The position numbers were made by a program, and so were the translations under genes. Source: Citrus sinensis (lineage: Eukaryota; Streptophyta; Magnoliopsida; Sapindales; Rutaceae). Taken from it: a stretch of 64,000 bases of DNA. Positions 36,501 through 48,441 of the stretch are shown in pieces (the first letter of the stretch is position 1; the number at the start of each line of letters is the position of its first letter). Location of the stretch: NCBI RefSeq assembly GCF_022201045.2, contig NC_068556.1, forward strand, positions 24,099,501 through 24,163,500, read 5' to 3'. Below the pieces are notes generated by a model. It saw only the letters and a list, made by a program, of their open reading frames with translations. It was not told where the DNA came from and searched no databases.

Positions 36501-38377
36501 CCTCTGTTTATGTCTTGATGGCCCTAAAGTCAATTGTACCATCTTACAGCACTGGACGGATGAATCAGATGGTTCAAGTGATTCGATTCTAAAGCATAAA
36601 CCTCTTTGGGCTACTTATGGTTCTAAACATGGGAAGGACAAGAAAAAGAAAATGCCAAAGAAAGAAGGGGATGTGTACCGGACCTATGGGACTCGAGTTA
36701 TTCCTGTGTAAGCATGCCATCTGCTCTTGCATTAACAATTACAAACAAGTTGCATGATGCAATGTCTGACAACTTTTGGAATTTTCCATTATTCTGTGCG
36801 AACAGAGCTAAAGATTTTTTAGTTATTTTTACAAATCTTGCTTCTTTTGGTGTTGCTCTGGACAGGGCGAAAGAACGATTGATGCAACATATATTTGAAC
36901 TTGTTCAGCTCTTATTTTGCAGATTTGTGCTTTCATTGGCTGATGTGGATCCACACCTTCTGATGGAGGATGAAAGCCTTGTATGGACAAGCAATGACGT
37001 TGTCATTGTACTTCAGCATCAAAGTGAAAAGATACCTCTGAGGTGAGTGACACTAATTTTTTTCTATATATTTGCAGTGCTTATGTCTTAAACTTAAATT
37101 TGGTTTGAATAACGTTTCCTTGATTAATTCAAATGCTTTGAACAGTTACGTCTCTGAAACAGAGAGAAGGCATGCCTTTCCGTCACAAGCACAACGCCAC
37201 GTATTGGCAGGGCTTGCTTCAGCTGTAGGTGGGTTGAGTGCTCCATATCAAAAGGCTTCTCATGTGCATGAAAGGCCAGTTGTAGACTGGCTCTGGGCAA
37301 CTGGTTGCCATCCATTTGGACCATTCTCTAATACTTCTCAAATCAGTCAAATGCTTCAGGACGTTGCATTGGTAAGTCAACTTCATTCCATTAAGTACTG
37401 GAAATATGAAAAATATAGGACTCAGAGACCAATGGCGCATTGAGATTACTTACTGACAATTAATTATGTTTATGTATGTACCATGATTTAATTGAGAAGC
37501 TTTGGTTCTTGTTTGGTCATAATAGATTCTTAATTCAATAATGGGCATCTAAATTTACTTTGATTATTCCTGGCAGAGAAACACAATTTATGCACGTGTG
37601 GATTCTGCACTTCGAAGAATTCGTGATACATCAGAGGTGATTCAGTCTCCATTTTAGGATCTGATATATATATATGGTAATGTCTTTTTGCTTACAGAAT
37701 CCTTACTATTCTTTTGCAGGCTGTCCAATCTTTTGCTGCAGAATATTTGAAAACCCCTCTTGGTGAACCTGTAAAAGGTCAGAAGAACAAGTCCAGCACC
37801 GAGCTATGGTTGGAGAAGTTTTATAAGAAAACAACTAATCTGCCTGAACCTTACCCACATGAATTGATTGAACGATTGGAGAAATACTTGGATGTAAGTG
37901 ACCCCTTTCCTTTCCTTATTAACTGCTCTGTGCCATTTAATCTTCTTGGATTATAATGTGTCGTTTTTTGTTTGTTTAAATACAGAGCCTTGAGGAGCAG
38001 CTTGTTGATCTGTCATCTTTGTTATATGATCACCGGTTACAAGACGCACATTTAAATAGTTCTGAGATTCTTCAAAGCTCCATATTCACAGAGCAGTAAG
38101 TTATTGTGCCACATTTCTTATGCGTAGAAAATTTGATATTTGTGAATCTGAAGAATCATTTAGTTGTAAATGGTATTGTTTTTCTGACAATATCTGAATG
38201 TCCGGATGCAGGTACGTAGATCGTGTATTGGTCACTGAAAGGGAAAAAATGAAGTGCTGCGAGATCGAGTACAAATACCCTGTACACTCTTCTCAAACTT
38301 TCGTTTATGGAGGAATTCTTATCGCCGGTTTTCTCGTATATTTCGTTGTCATTTTCTTTTCATCTCCCGTCCGCTGA
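33539..38377 (+). CDS. Conserved plant membrane protein of unknown function (DUF7906-like)
   Basis: Sixteen exons join in frame to 812 aa: 33539-33739, 33841-34035, 34255-34329, 34415-34582, 34756-34919, 35186-35404, 35560-35686, 36014-36202, 36296-36382, 36550-36707, 36923-37042, 37146-37371, 37577-37636, 37720-37893, 37986-38095, 38212-38377. The first ~28 residues (RFILLLSHALILTLSQLVF) look like a signal peptide, and a single hydrophobic segment (GGILIAGFLVYFVVIFF) lies just before the C-terminus SSPVR, so a type I topology with a large lumenal domain and a very short cytosolic tail is expected. The lumenal part has NIVLIGFNGDGGYRY near its start and FVVIDLSAGPCTYG in the middle; a lysine-rich patch (KHGKDKKKKMPKK) lies in exon 10. 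I recall a similar Arabidopsis protein (At4g16180) without known function. ATG 33539 is chosen because it opens the signal peptide. Confidence 0.9.
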
Positions 38378-39389
38378 TCTTAAAACACAAATGACAGCAT
38401 AGAAATAACAGATCTTTCAAGACGGAATTCCATGGAAGAAAGGCATCCGGATAGAAATATTAGTTTTGAAAGTGCAAAAGGCAATTGAATACATCCTCGC
38501 TTTTTGTAGATTACTAGTCAGTAATTACTGATTGGCCCAGTAATTGTTGCAACTGTAGCTGATTATAGGTTGTCGAACTTACATTAATTATCGGCAAAAA
38601 TAGCCAGCAGATCATTGTCATGGATGTTTAGGGCACAAAATTTCCCGTTGAGATATCATGCATGAGCAATAACTATCGACAAGGCCTCTTAATGATGTTT
38701 ATGGTATCTCCTTAATATTAATATAGATGATATTGATGGTGTTTTACAAATAATTTTAGCTTTTGTGTTCTTTCATTTGTTGTGTTTGTCAATGACCAAT
38801 GACATCACGCGTTGGATTAACACTCATTCTGAAGTTCCACGGCTCAGGCCATCCGTAAAAATGCTCAGTCATCGCGAATTCATGCAGTTGGACATTAAAA
38901 TTGAAAAGCATTTGAAGCTGACGTCATTATTGGATAACCGTAATCTCATTATTGTAAAACATACTCCAAAATTTCGAGTTACAAACAAAAAACAAGCTCA
39001 AGGCACAGGAAATTCGACATTTTATATGATAAAACTGTAAAAAAATCCACACTTTTCACACATAAGACGCATTAGCAATTAGACATTTACAATTGAAACA
39101 TCAAAATATCAGGCATAGCTTTCTAGGCTGCAATGTGCATCAAATTAAGCAGTTAATTGAACCGCTCAGAGCCCAGTGCATACTCATCATCTACTCAGAA
39201 CATCATTCATTTCAAAATTCATTAAAAATGTGATTCAAATCAATCAATTTCACAAATTCCCAAAAAAAAAAATTCACAATTGGGGACCTCAGCGTGTAAT
39301 GCTTACAGTTGTCATCAAATTAAAGAATCAGGTCTCAAAGATTTCATGCCATCATCGGAACCCCACATATAAAAAATTTAAAAAAAAAA

Positions 39390-39407
39390 CACACACACAC
39401 ACACACA
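39390..39407. repeat. (AC)n microsatellite
   Basis: About nine AC units preceded by an A-run. Confidence 0.85.
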
Positions 39408-41082
39408 AAACTGTTTTTAAGTTTTTGACGCTGAAAAATATTTAGCAGTACTTTATTCACTGCGCCCATATAAAGAAAATGCAAAGGCGAAGCGACTCAA
39501 CATTCCTGCGGTAAATATAAGCCTCTTCATTGAAAAAATATAAAAGAATCCCGAAATCAATCTACAGTGATAAGATAAACAAGGATCCTACAAGAGGCAT
39601 CGCTTATTTATCAAATGAAAAAAAAACCACCCATTCAAATCATAAACACAAAAGAAAGAAAGAAATAATTGAGAGAGAATTATAACGGATGTTCTGCAAG
39701 CGCAAGAGGGAAGTTTGAAGAGTTTATATTGGAAAATTAGGGTTTTAAGAGTTGTGGGTCATGGCAAATTACCAAAAAGATTCTTTGTCCTGTCGATTAT
39801 TTCAAAATAACCTGTACATTCTTAAGGGCTGCAAGCTAAACCCAAATGTTGAGTCCGGCCTTTTATTGTCGGAGCAAGCAAATCTCAACGAAGCCCAATA
39901 TATGTTTATCTTTTTTCACACAATTAGTATGAAGGGATGAGATTATGATCTATACTAAAAAGATACTTCATACTCATTCGTAGGAATCCAATTCTAAAGT
40001 TGGAAGAATAAAATTACATTTACAATATCGGTTGAAAAAATTATAACATCTTATAAATGGTTGAGAGGCACTCCTCACCATGATCGTTGATTTTTTTGCC
40101 TCCCCCCACCTTCATTAAACCTTTTTTAATGGTTTCAATCTTCACCACCAAACCAGAGCAGAGCAGCAGTTGCTATGGTAATTGGATTATATGTTAACTA
40201 TGCCACTACACAAGTTTTTGACAAAGCAACTAACATAACACGAGTTTGTAATTCTTTGTGATTAAGGAACTAAGATAAATCTTCAGTCCATTACTCATCA
40301 TCCTCAGAATTTAAAAGTATTTTGAGATTTGGATTCAAATTTTTTACTCATGTTGCCTTTGGGCTTTATTTTTTCAAAGATTAATCGTTGATAAAATTAA
40401 ACATAATAAATGGATGCATATATCATGCATAACTAGTAATATACTCAGTAGAGTAGATGATTGGATTCATTTTCTTAGAATTGGTCTAACAATTTTTCTG
40501 AGTAGTCAAAGGAACGACTTTTATGGAAACTGCCCACTAAAATCACACTAGTTAAAGTTTTTTTTTTTTTTTTTCTGAAGTTTGAATTTTAATTATTTTT
40601 AAATACTTAATATTTTTAGCTTATTTATTTTTTATAACTTATATATGATTATAAGATATATTAGGTTTGAATAGAAAAAATTAAATATTTTATCTTTTAT
40701 TTAACTGGCAAAAAACGTTGCAATGAAATTTTAATATTCTCTCTTATAAATACTTTTGCAATATAAATTTATTTTATTTTATTTATCAGCTTCCCTTGTC
40801 TTTGCCAGGTAGGATATTCAACTATTATTTTCTCTTTTTTTTTAATGTGAACGAAAATTTTAAACATAATAGGACTTTAGGTGACTGCGTATTATAACAG
40901 GTCTATACCTTTATTTTGACAATTACTATTTTTACAATAGATTTTGAATATTATTTAACACATTAATGTTAATCCAAATGATTAAACAATTATTGGTTGG
41001 CTTACATAATTAACAAAAAAAAATCATATGTATAACAAAATCATTATAAATATCATATATTAACGTCAAAAAATACATGTGT

Positions 41083-41110
<28 letters not shown>
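41083..41110. repeat. (TA)n microsatellite
   Basis: About 14 uninterrupted TA units in AT-rich surroundings. Confidence 0.85.
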
Positions 41111-41113
<3 letters not shown>

Positions 41114-41413
41114 AACTTTGTAAGGTACATGTTATAATTTTTTTAATAAAATAATTTATTTATAACTTGTCGAGTGTTTAATAAATAAATATAAGTATTC
41201 ATTATATTTATAAAAGTATATATGTTAGAAGATCATATTTTAGATGTTTTCTTTTAAAACAATAAATAAATTTTTTTATAAGAAAAAAATAACTCAACAC
41301 TTGAATTTAAATATTGAAAAAAACATATTATTTAGAGATACACATTTAAACTTATTCACGTTTCACCTAAATATAGACACGTTCAAAATTTAGCAAGCAA
41401 CACTGCGTAACAG

Positions 41414-42231
41414 CAGGGTCGGCTTTACAGTATTAGGGGCCTTAGGCGAACTTTTTCTTTTTTTTATGAGGCCTCTTTTTATTTAATAATTTCAATACTC
41501 AATGAAACAATAAAGAACTGAAAATCCATTTCAGTTTTAATTCTTAAATTTCAACAAATAATCAAAAAGATTCTAAAAATTTTCAAAAACAAAATCTAAA
41601 ATTTACCATTATAAATTATACAAAAAGAAGCAAACGAATAAATCAGAACAATACTATTTTCAAATAGAATATTTAGAATGGTAGCATATAAAAAGTTAAA
41701 ATCATGAATTGATGGTTAGATAATGGATATGGACTTTGTATTTCAAGTAACTAATTTTTTCTCTTTCTTTTTTGAATGAATTAATGCATGTAATAATCTT
41801 CATTGTCGAGAAGAGAACAAGAAATTTTTCATCTATAATTTTCTAGATTATAAGATTTTTAGTAGAAATTAAAAGGAATACTCAAAGTCAAAGATTCCAA
41901 TGTTGAATAATTGAGCTTTTTTAAGAAGTTGAAAAGATAAAAAAAATTACTTATTTTTATTAGAAAAACTAATAATGAATAAATTAATGGTTAGAGAATA
42001 TTATTAATCATATCTATTTAACAATAAGATAACCAATTATAGGTTTTTTTTATAAAAAATAATTATTAATAATTATAGGATAATTATTAATTAGAGATAT
42101 GTCTAATAGGCTTTTCTACCACACATATAATTTTTTTTAAAAGATTTTATTAACTAGAGAATTATTATTAATACCAAAAAACTGAGGCCTTAGGCGACCG
42201 CCTTGTTTGCCTATACTTAAAGCCACCCATG
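41414..42231. mobile_element. Non-autonomous hAT element
   Basis: Ends CAGGGTCGGCTTTA and ...TAAAGCCACCCATG are inverted repeats with two or three differences, and the words GGCCTTAGGCGA/TCGCCTAAGGCC recur just inside in inverted orientation. Flanks CGTAACAG (41406-41413) and TGTAACAG (42232-42239) form an 8-bp duplication with one mismatch. The interior is AT-rich and non-coding. Confidence 0.8.
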
Positions 42232-42369
42232 TGTAACAGTGTCGCCATTTATGAGTTTGAACATTGTTTTCCACAAAGTCGTTTTAGTTAAGTTGGAGGA
42301 GTTTCGCTACCATCACTCAACTTTCTGAAAGCAAAACTAATAAACAAACCAACAAAACTTACCGGTCTG

Positions 42370-43121
42370 TAGGGGTGTTCGCGGATCGAATTTTACGGAT
42401 TGGATATCAATCCATATCTGATCCACGATTTTACAGATTATAAATTTTTAATCCAATCCAATCCACGGATTGATGAAATTTAATACAAATTCAATTCATA
42501 CTTCTGCGGATTGGATACGGATTTGACCCAATTCATATTCAATCCACTATTTTGTAGATTGGTTTACAGACTAAAAATTTTTAATTATGTCTAATGCACG
42601 AACTAACTAAATAAATAAATTTAATATAAAAATAATTTTACTACCGATCAAATTTAAAATTAAATAAGATTTAAATAAATAAATTATTTAAATAAAGCAA
42701 AAAAATACATTTAAAGTTTCAAAATATAACACATTAAAAAGAAAAAATCTAATTTGTTTAGATTAATATATGGAAATTAACTATTTAAGAAGCTATATTT
42801 ATTTAATTAATTATTTTTTATTATTATCAGATAAGATATAATTTAGTGTTAATGTAACTATATTTTAACTTATTTATTTACTAGTAAGTACTAATGCCAT
42901 GTTTATAAGTTTTATTTTTAATTAAATAAATACTTTTTATTTTTTTCGGATTCGCAGATTTTACGAATTTATAAAAATAGATTCATATCCAATCCATCGA
43001 TTACAGATTATTAAATTTTTAATTCAATCCAATCTATCAATCTACAAATCATATTTAAACAAATCAAATTTCTATAAATTAGATAAATTGAACGGATCAA
43101 ATTGAATTTTAAACACCCCTA
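42370..43121. mobile_element. Non-autonomous hAT element of the TAGGGGTGTT type
   Basis: Left end TAGGGGTGTTCGCGGATC and right end (inverted) TAGGGGTGTTTAAAATTC share the first ten bases, and GGATTGGAT/ATCCAATCC words fill both sub-terminal regions. Flanks CCGGTCTG and CCGGTCAA match at six of eight positions. No coding capacity. Confidence 0.75.
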
Positions 43122-43129
43122 CCGGTCAA

Positions 43130-44136
43130 GTCCTCGCTCTGCGCAGTCTGAATCACACTCCCTTCTTTTTCCTCCTCTCCGTTTATATAAACCACATACT
43201 AAAAAGTTAAAACAAGTACCAATAATTTCAAGGCGTTTCGAATCCCGCAGGTCCATGCCCCGCGCCGACCTCTTGGACCAATTACGTCACCACCTACGTA
43301 TCATCAACGAAAACCCATCCCACCCGTCAAAGAGAAAATCTAGTCAACCAATTACCAATTAATGCAACTCATGTTTACAATAATAACATTTGTCTCCCTA
43401 TAGTTTTATATAAACTCTAAAATAAGAGCATGACATTTTAGTTATGTGAACACGTCTATATGATTTTTTTTTTAATTTTAAAATTATATTACTATCTACT
43501 GATATTACAAACAATCTAGCAATTTGAAATAATTATAGCATGGTCAGAGAATTTATTGATTATAGATTTTAAATCTAGAATAATAAAGTCGATATGTATC
43601 TTACTATCTTATATATAAAATTCTTTATCAAAAAAAAAATTATTCTTTTAAAGAAACTTAAATTAATTTCATATTTAAAATAAAAAATAGTATTTTATCA
43701 CCTGACTTGACCAAAATACACGAATACCCTTTAATATCGAGTTCTATAATATAAAACTTTGATGCTCAAAATTTAGTAATTTAATTATAGTATAATATTA
43801 AATATTAATATATGTAGTAAGAGAGATCCAGATGTATTTGATAACATCGAACAAATTATTTCTCACATTACTTAATAAAACTCAAATCCTAAGGGGGCCC
43901 AGATGATATTACTCCAAAATATACGTGCCCCGAAAGGCAGGAACGAGCCCACACGCGGCCGCGCCTCACCGCTCGCGCCTATATATAACCAAAATTCAGC
44001 TCTTCAGCTTCCTCAAAAATTGGCAATAAACCACAACAACCACTTCCCCTGATCCCTCAAAATTTGTCTTTCTTTTGTAAATTTGTATTATCTCTTCCCT
44101 TGAGAAAAATAAACACACAACACAACCACATACAAA
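43130..44136. other. Upstream region of the CP1 gene
   Basis: A GC-richer stretch at 43240-43350 looks gene-like (open frame with a TATATAAA upstream at about 43183) but has no recognisable product. The rest is AT-rich until the promoter near 43900. Confidence 0.4.
43980..43987 (+). promoter_or_regulatory. Probable TATA box of the CP1 gene
   Basis: TATATATA directly after a GC-rich block (CACGCGGCCGCGCC), ~150 bp before the ATG at 44137, leaving a 5' UTR of ~120 nt. Confidence 0.6.
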
Positions 44137-44637
44137 ATGTGCCCGACCGGTACCGCCCTGAGGCCACGTGACGCGGCGAAGCCGTCGCGTCTCAAGCCAG
44201 CATTCGACGTCATCGACGCCGACCGCGACGGGAAGATAAGCCGCGACGATTTACGAGCGTTTTACGCAGGACGCCGCGCCTCTGAAGACGATGACGATGT
44301 TATTGGCAACATGATATCCGTTGCGGATTTTAACAAGGACGGTTACGTTGAGTACGATGAGTTTGAACGTGTTCTCGATCTTGAATACGGAAAAGCGAAC
44401 TCAAAATCTAAATCTAACGGTGGAGGTGGGCTAATGGAGGATGTGTTTAAGGTCATGGATAAGGACGGTGATGGGAGATTGAGCCACGATGATTTGAAGA
44501 GTTACATGAAGTGCGCTGGTTTTGCTGCTACTGATGACGATATCAAGGCCATGATTAGATTGGGCGGCGGGGATGAGACTGACGGCGTTTCTTTCGATGG
44601 CTTGCTCAAGATTTTGGCCGTTGATACTGTTGCCTGA
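44137..44637 (+). CDS. CP1: EF-hand calcium-binding protein CP1
   Basis: Intronless ORF of 166 aa, the full length of the family. Three clear EF-hand loops: DADRDGKISRDD (about residues 27-38), DFNKDGYVEYDE (about 64-75) and DKDGDGRLSHDD (about 107-118). A fourth helix-loop region (GGGDETDGVSFDG) has lost canonical ligands. The N-terminus MCPTG and the long FYAGRRASEDDDD linker agree with Arabidopsis CP1 (At5g49480) as I remember it. It is expected to be a calcium sensor; no catalytic domain is present. Convergent with SLD5 about 1 kb away. Confidence 0.93.
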   Translation: MCPTGTALRPRDAAKPSRLKPAFDVIDADRDGKISRDDLRAFYAGRRASEDDDDVIGNMISVADFNKDGYVEYDEFERVLDLEYGKANSKSKSNGGGGLMEDVFKVMDKDGDGRLSHDDLKSYMKCAGFAATDDDIKAMIRLGGGDETDGVSFDGLLKILAVDTVA

Positions 44638-45653
44638 TAGTCAACTGCTTTGAATGTTTTGAATTTTCCTCTCGATTTTTATGTGCTGCTCAATTTTGCT
44701 TGGGGAAAAAAAAAGGAAATTTATTTATGGAATAATTAATTTATTAGGTCATTATAAGTTCATTTTGTTTGTTTAAGCGGAATGTATGACACAAATGCTA
44801 GGTAGTGTCGTCGTGAGCTCGAATAATAATTAATAATGATATGCAAATGTGCCGAAAATGATACAAAATTTAATATAGAAGGTACAGACGACCAATTTTT
44901 GCTTCTTTAATTTTCTTCCTCTGACGTAATGTCGAGAATATTCCAGATCAGACAACGCAGCTATCTTTAACGGGACGACCTGGGATTGTTTAAGAATTAA
45001 ATTCTCCCCAAGTGAGAATCAATTTGCTGGATGCTCCAGACATTTGGTATTTATATTCTCTTCTCTGCATTCAATTATTGAATATTCCAGAACAAATTTG
45101 TATGTGAATGATATCATGAAGACAACAATTCAAATTTATTTTATAATCTCTCAACATAAACGTAACAACAGATTTGAATTGATCTAGAATGGCAAGATTA
45201 TTAAACAGGTCAAATTTTTGCCACCCATTAAACACGAATCAATTTAAACAAATATTGCACTATTAATAACGAGCCAACCCACAATTGCCAGCTTAAGTAT
45301 GGTCGCCAATAATTGAAAATGAGAGTTCAAAATCATTCTACATAAATAAAGTCAGCTCTAAATTTCTGAAGACTGAATAAATCTATAGAATCACGACACA
45401 TTGGGCATGTAAAATCCCCACCTGTGTAGAAGATGCAGAACCGAGTTGAGTTCGAGAAACATTTGTGATTTTCTTGAGAATGAGATAAGCTAACTGCTCT
45501 GACTTTGTTATAGTGAGTGCCAAACACATTCATTTCATGATTTTCTAATACGAGAATCGTCCGAAGGGAGTTTCTAATTAGCTAGTATAAGCTACGAGGA
45601 CTGCTTGCATGGTTTTCGCAAAACAGAGTATGATCAAACAGATTGCAGGCTCT
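44638..45653. other. Region between CP1 and SLD5 3' ends
   Basis: Contains both 3' UTRs. On the minus strand at 45351-45440 an exon-like piece encodes TCPMCRDSIDLFSL after a good acceptor (CTACACAG), reported separately as a possible RING remnant. Confidence 0.45.
45351..45440 (-). pseudogene. Possible remnant of a RING-finger exon
   Basis: Minus-strand reading gives GGDFTCPMCRDSIDLFSLQKF and a stop shortly after. CPMCR is the usual last Cys pair of a RING-H2/HC domain. It is preceded by a splice-acceptor-like CTACACAG. No first half of the RING was found in the neighbourhood, so it is either a relic or chance. Confidence 0.3.
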
Positions 45654-47620
45654 TCAGACCAAGTCAATGTCAGCACCAATTTTATCCTCTATTACTTTAT
45701 AAAGCACAAAGGATACATCATGACGTTCCATCTCCAAGGGCCTTTCACTGAACCAAGGAAAATGCAAATCAATTAGATGATTGTTATTTAAGATCACAAA
45801 GCGAATGCAAGAACAGCTTATAACCTGTCAGCAAGCCTGAGAGACACAAATCTATTCCTGGCTTTGCAGGCTATGAACGTGTCCAATTGTGGCTCCGGCA
45901 CTACAATTAATACAAAAAATAATTGTAATTAGTATTTACAGAGCATAAATTAATTAATCCTAAGTTGCAAAGTTGTGCCAGAGGACAAGATTTTAGATAT
46001 GAGTCGACAAAGGCCAAAGCACAATGCAAGTAAACAACACCCACATATTTCTCAAGCACAAGAAAAATAGAGAATCAAAAAGGAAAAGGAAAAAAGGAGT
46101 TAACCATTTCTTAAACCTAGTCATAGAAACCAAATCTCAGAGAAATCAGTAAAACAATCCCATAAAATAATGCATATAGCTCTTAAGAAGCAGAAACAGT
46201 TTTGCTCTGATTCTGTCCAAATAGTAATAAGTAGCATCAATTTAAAACTTAAGAAAATAACAGACGGTCTGGCCATTATAATATTTTGAATGTGCCCGTG
46301 TTGAAGATTGCACAAAAGATTATGACTTAACACTTTTGAATAAGTAATGTGTAAAAGAGTAACTTCATTCACATTTTGCAGAGCCATAGAAGTTCAGCAA
46401 ATACAGGTCCAGCATTCTGCAAAAATAGAGACATAATATGCACGAAAGGTAGAAAGAAACCGAGAAAATACATAACAACGTAATGCTTAAGAAGATAAAT
46501 ATAAGTATTTGTAATTTAAATGTCATAAATGTAACCGATTACCCATGTCATCCTCTTCGCTTATTACAGATTGCCTTCTCACAGATTGATAATTATCTGG
46601 CAACTTCGAGAGCACAGTCTCTTCAAGATGCTTTTCCATATCATCAATACACCTGTCTTCATACAATCAAAAGTCAAAACATAACAAGCTAACAAATATC
46701 ATGTACTATATTCATTTTTAACAACACAAACACAAGGCACATAGATGATTCACCTTTGGACAAACATTTTCTCTGGGTCAGAAAGCCGGCTCCATAAACT
46801 CTCGTTTTTCCAAATATAGAACATATATTTCTCTAGCTGTGACATACAACTACTTCAGAAACATAAGCATAAAATGTAATCTACGCATTTTATTAGAAGA
46901 AATTGTAGTAAGTCCTCCTCCCATAGAATAAAACTGATGGGTTAATTTAAACTTCCAACAACACAAACGAGCTAGTGGCTACCTTCTGAAGCCGAACCCG
47001 TAGATAAGATCTCAGCAAAAACTGAGCCCTGTCCAAATCCATCTGGTATAATGATACAGTAAGAGGATCCATTCCACTTTCTTCATATTCCTCCACAGTC
47101 TCTTCCTATTCAAGCATCAAATTTGTATTCAATAATAAAATTATTACAAATTAAAGTGCAGTTTAATTTCAATCTAATGCAAAAACAAAAAAAAATTAAA
47201 ATAAAACATTCCTAATAGTAAGGTGTGCTCGTATTCTGCTTTATACTCTGGCTTTCCAGTTACAGTTTTTAAATAAAATCCTAAAATTAGCTTCAAATAT
47301 AAAACAAATAAAAGTTCAGTCTGTTGTTTCCTATCAACTGTTTCATTGCCAGTCTGCTACTTCGAATATCACGAAACTGAAAATTAAAAATAAAATGAAA
47401 TGACAATGAACTTAGGGTTTTGAAATTTTTTTGGTTAAAATACCATTAATTGGATCTGCTCTTTGGCTCTCTTAACCAACGGAGCCTGAAACTGAAGAAT
47501 CTCCGGCGCCGCTTTCTCGTTACGCCACGCCGTTTTGAGTAACTCCGCGTCGGTCGTCGACATCAATGTCTCGTAATCGTCCATCTCAGCCGTAGATCCA
47601 TCTCCGGTATCCTCAGCCAT
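45654..47620 (-). CDS. SLD5: GINS complex subunit SLD5 (DNA replication)
   Basis: Six exons on the minus strand: 47620-47444, 47105-46983, 46836-46754, 46652-46543, 45900-45825, 45747-45654, all in phase, 220 aa, equal to the usual plant length. Typical blocks: DYETLMSTTDAELLKTAWRNEK, APEILQFQ, the A-domain helix DPLTVSLYQMDLDRAQFLLRSYLRVRLQK, LPDNYQSV, and the C-terminal B-domain start VPEPQLDTFIACKA ending DIDLV. SLD5 joins PSF1-3 in GINS, part of the CMG replicative helicase with MCM2-7 and CDC45, in the nucleus. Known relative: At5g49010. The upstream region has a CTCGCGCC site, E2F-like, consistent with S-phase expression. Confidence 0.95.
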
Positions 47621-47754
47621 CCGATCTGATCAGTCCTCTCTCTCTCTCCCCCTCCCTCCCTCCCTTCCTCTTTCTTGCTTTTGAGTTTTTAATTTGGACG
47701 TAATTTTTGTGGCAGGACAAAGAGAGGGAAAATCGAAAAAGTAACTAGAGTTCT

Positions 47755-47763
47755 GGCGCGAGA
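47755..47763 (-). promoter_or_regulatory. E2F-like site upstream of SLD5
   Basis: Minus strand TCTCGCGCC, close to the TTTSSCGC consensus, ~135 bp before the ATG. E2F control is usual for replication genes; here it is an inference from one imperfect match. Confidence 0.3.
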
Positions 47764-47804
47764 GATGGAGGAGAGATTGGGTGTGTGTCGATGGACAGAT
47801 CGCG

Positions 47805-47884
47805 AGTTTGTGCGTGAATCTAACGCCATCAGATGAGAGCGGGAAAACGGACGGCTGTGATGGGGTTAGATTCACGCACAAACT
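47805..47884. repeat. 27-bp near-perfect inverted repeat (hairpin) in the SLD5 upstream region
   Basis: The arm AGTTTGTGCGTGAATCTAAC plus GCCATCA (47805-47831) pairs with 47858-47884 with a single mismatch, separated by a 26-nt GC-richer loop. See findings. Confidence 0.85.
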
Positions 47885-48030
47885 TGAGATGTGCCCCCCC
47901 GGCCCGTTTCTAGGAGTCCGTAAACGTGGGTTGATGATGATGATGGGTTTTGCGTTTGCATTTTATAGATAACATCTGTGGAACATTTAATTAAAGGTTA
48001 ACTACGGACGTCGCGCGTAATTCTTGTGAC
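47885..48030. other. Short spacer before the SINE
   Basis: Non-coding sequence between the hairpin and the SINE target duplication; nothing recognised. Confidence 0.4.
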
Positions 48031-48046
48031 TACGATGCGGACAGTT

Positions 48047-48441
48047 TTTTTTTTTTTTTTTTAATTTTATTACACGAGACTATTGCTCAGATTACACTCA
48101 TATTATATGAGACTATAACTAATATTTATAAATCAGACTATTACTGAGACCAACTTACATCAATACTAATGGAGCTCTGCCCAGATTTTAACCCCCAGAG
48201 CTCTGCTCAGATTTTAACCCCCAGATTTTAACCCTCACAAATATTCGAGAAATGTCTATTCATCACTCATGCGTCTCACAAATATTCGAGAAATGTCTAT
48301 TCATCACTCATGCGTAAGAGAGAAGACTACCTTCACTCAATTAATTAAAAAAAAAAATACCCCCACACTGCTTTTGTGGGGGTTCGAACTGCTGCCCTTG
48401 GAGGGCAGCAGCCCTGGCCACTCGGGCTGTGCCGAGTGATT
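48047..48441 (-). mobile_element. tRNA-derived SINE, antisense, with internal duplications
   Basis: Flanked by a perfect 16-bp duplication TACGATGCGGACAGTT (48031-48046, 48442-48457). On the minus strand the head contains CACAGCCCGAGTGGCCAGGG (A-box region) and CAGTTCGAACCCCCAC (B box); the far end is an A-run. The body word CTCGAATATTTGTGAG marks the same family as the SINEs at 10964 and 32422. The perfect duplication indicates a recent insertion. Confidence 0.9.
48235..48315. repeat. Tandem duplication of ~41 bp inside the SINE
   Basis: CTCACAAATATTCGAGAAAT followed by GTCTATTCATCACTCATGCGT occurs twice in direct order (about 48233-48273 and 48275-48315). A second set of direct repeats built on CAGATTTTAACCCCCAG lies just before, at about 48190-48232. 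Confidence 0.85.

Larger units (their letters stand above)
38378..41405. other. Intergenic region, no supported gene
   Basis: 3' UTR of the preceding gene, then AT-rich spacer. An (AC)n microsatellite lies at 39390-39407 and a (TA)n run at about 41083-41110. Open frames at 38765-39040 and 39176-39445 show no family resemblance. Confidence 0.4.

Noticed and set aside
36714-37046. Long open frame across exon 11 of the membrane-protein gene
   Set aside because: Only 36923-37042 is exon; the rest is read-through of the intron.
43102-43362. Open frame with a TATATAAA upstream, containing MPRADLLDQLRHHLRI
   Set aside because: Starts inside a hAT element and stops after a few dozen plausible codons; no continuation or family resemblance found.
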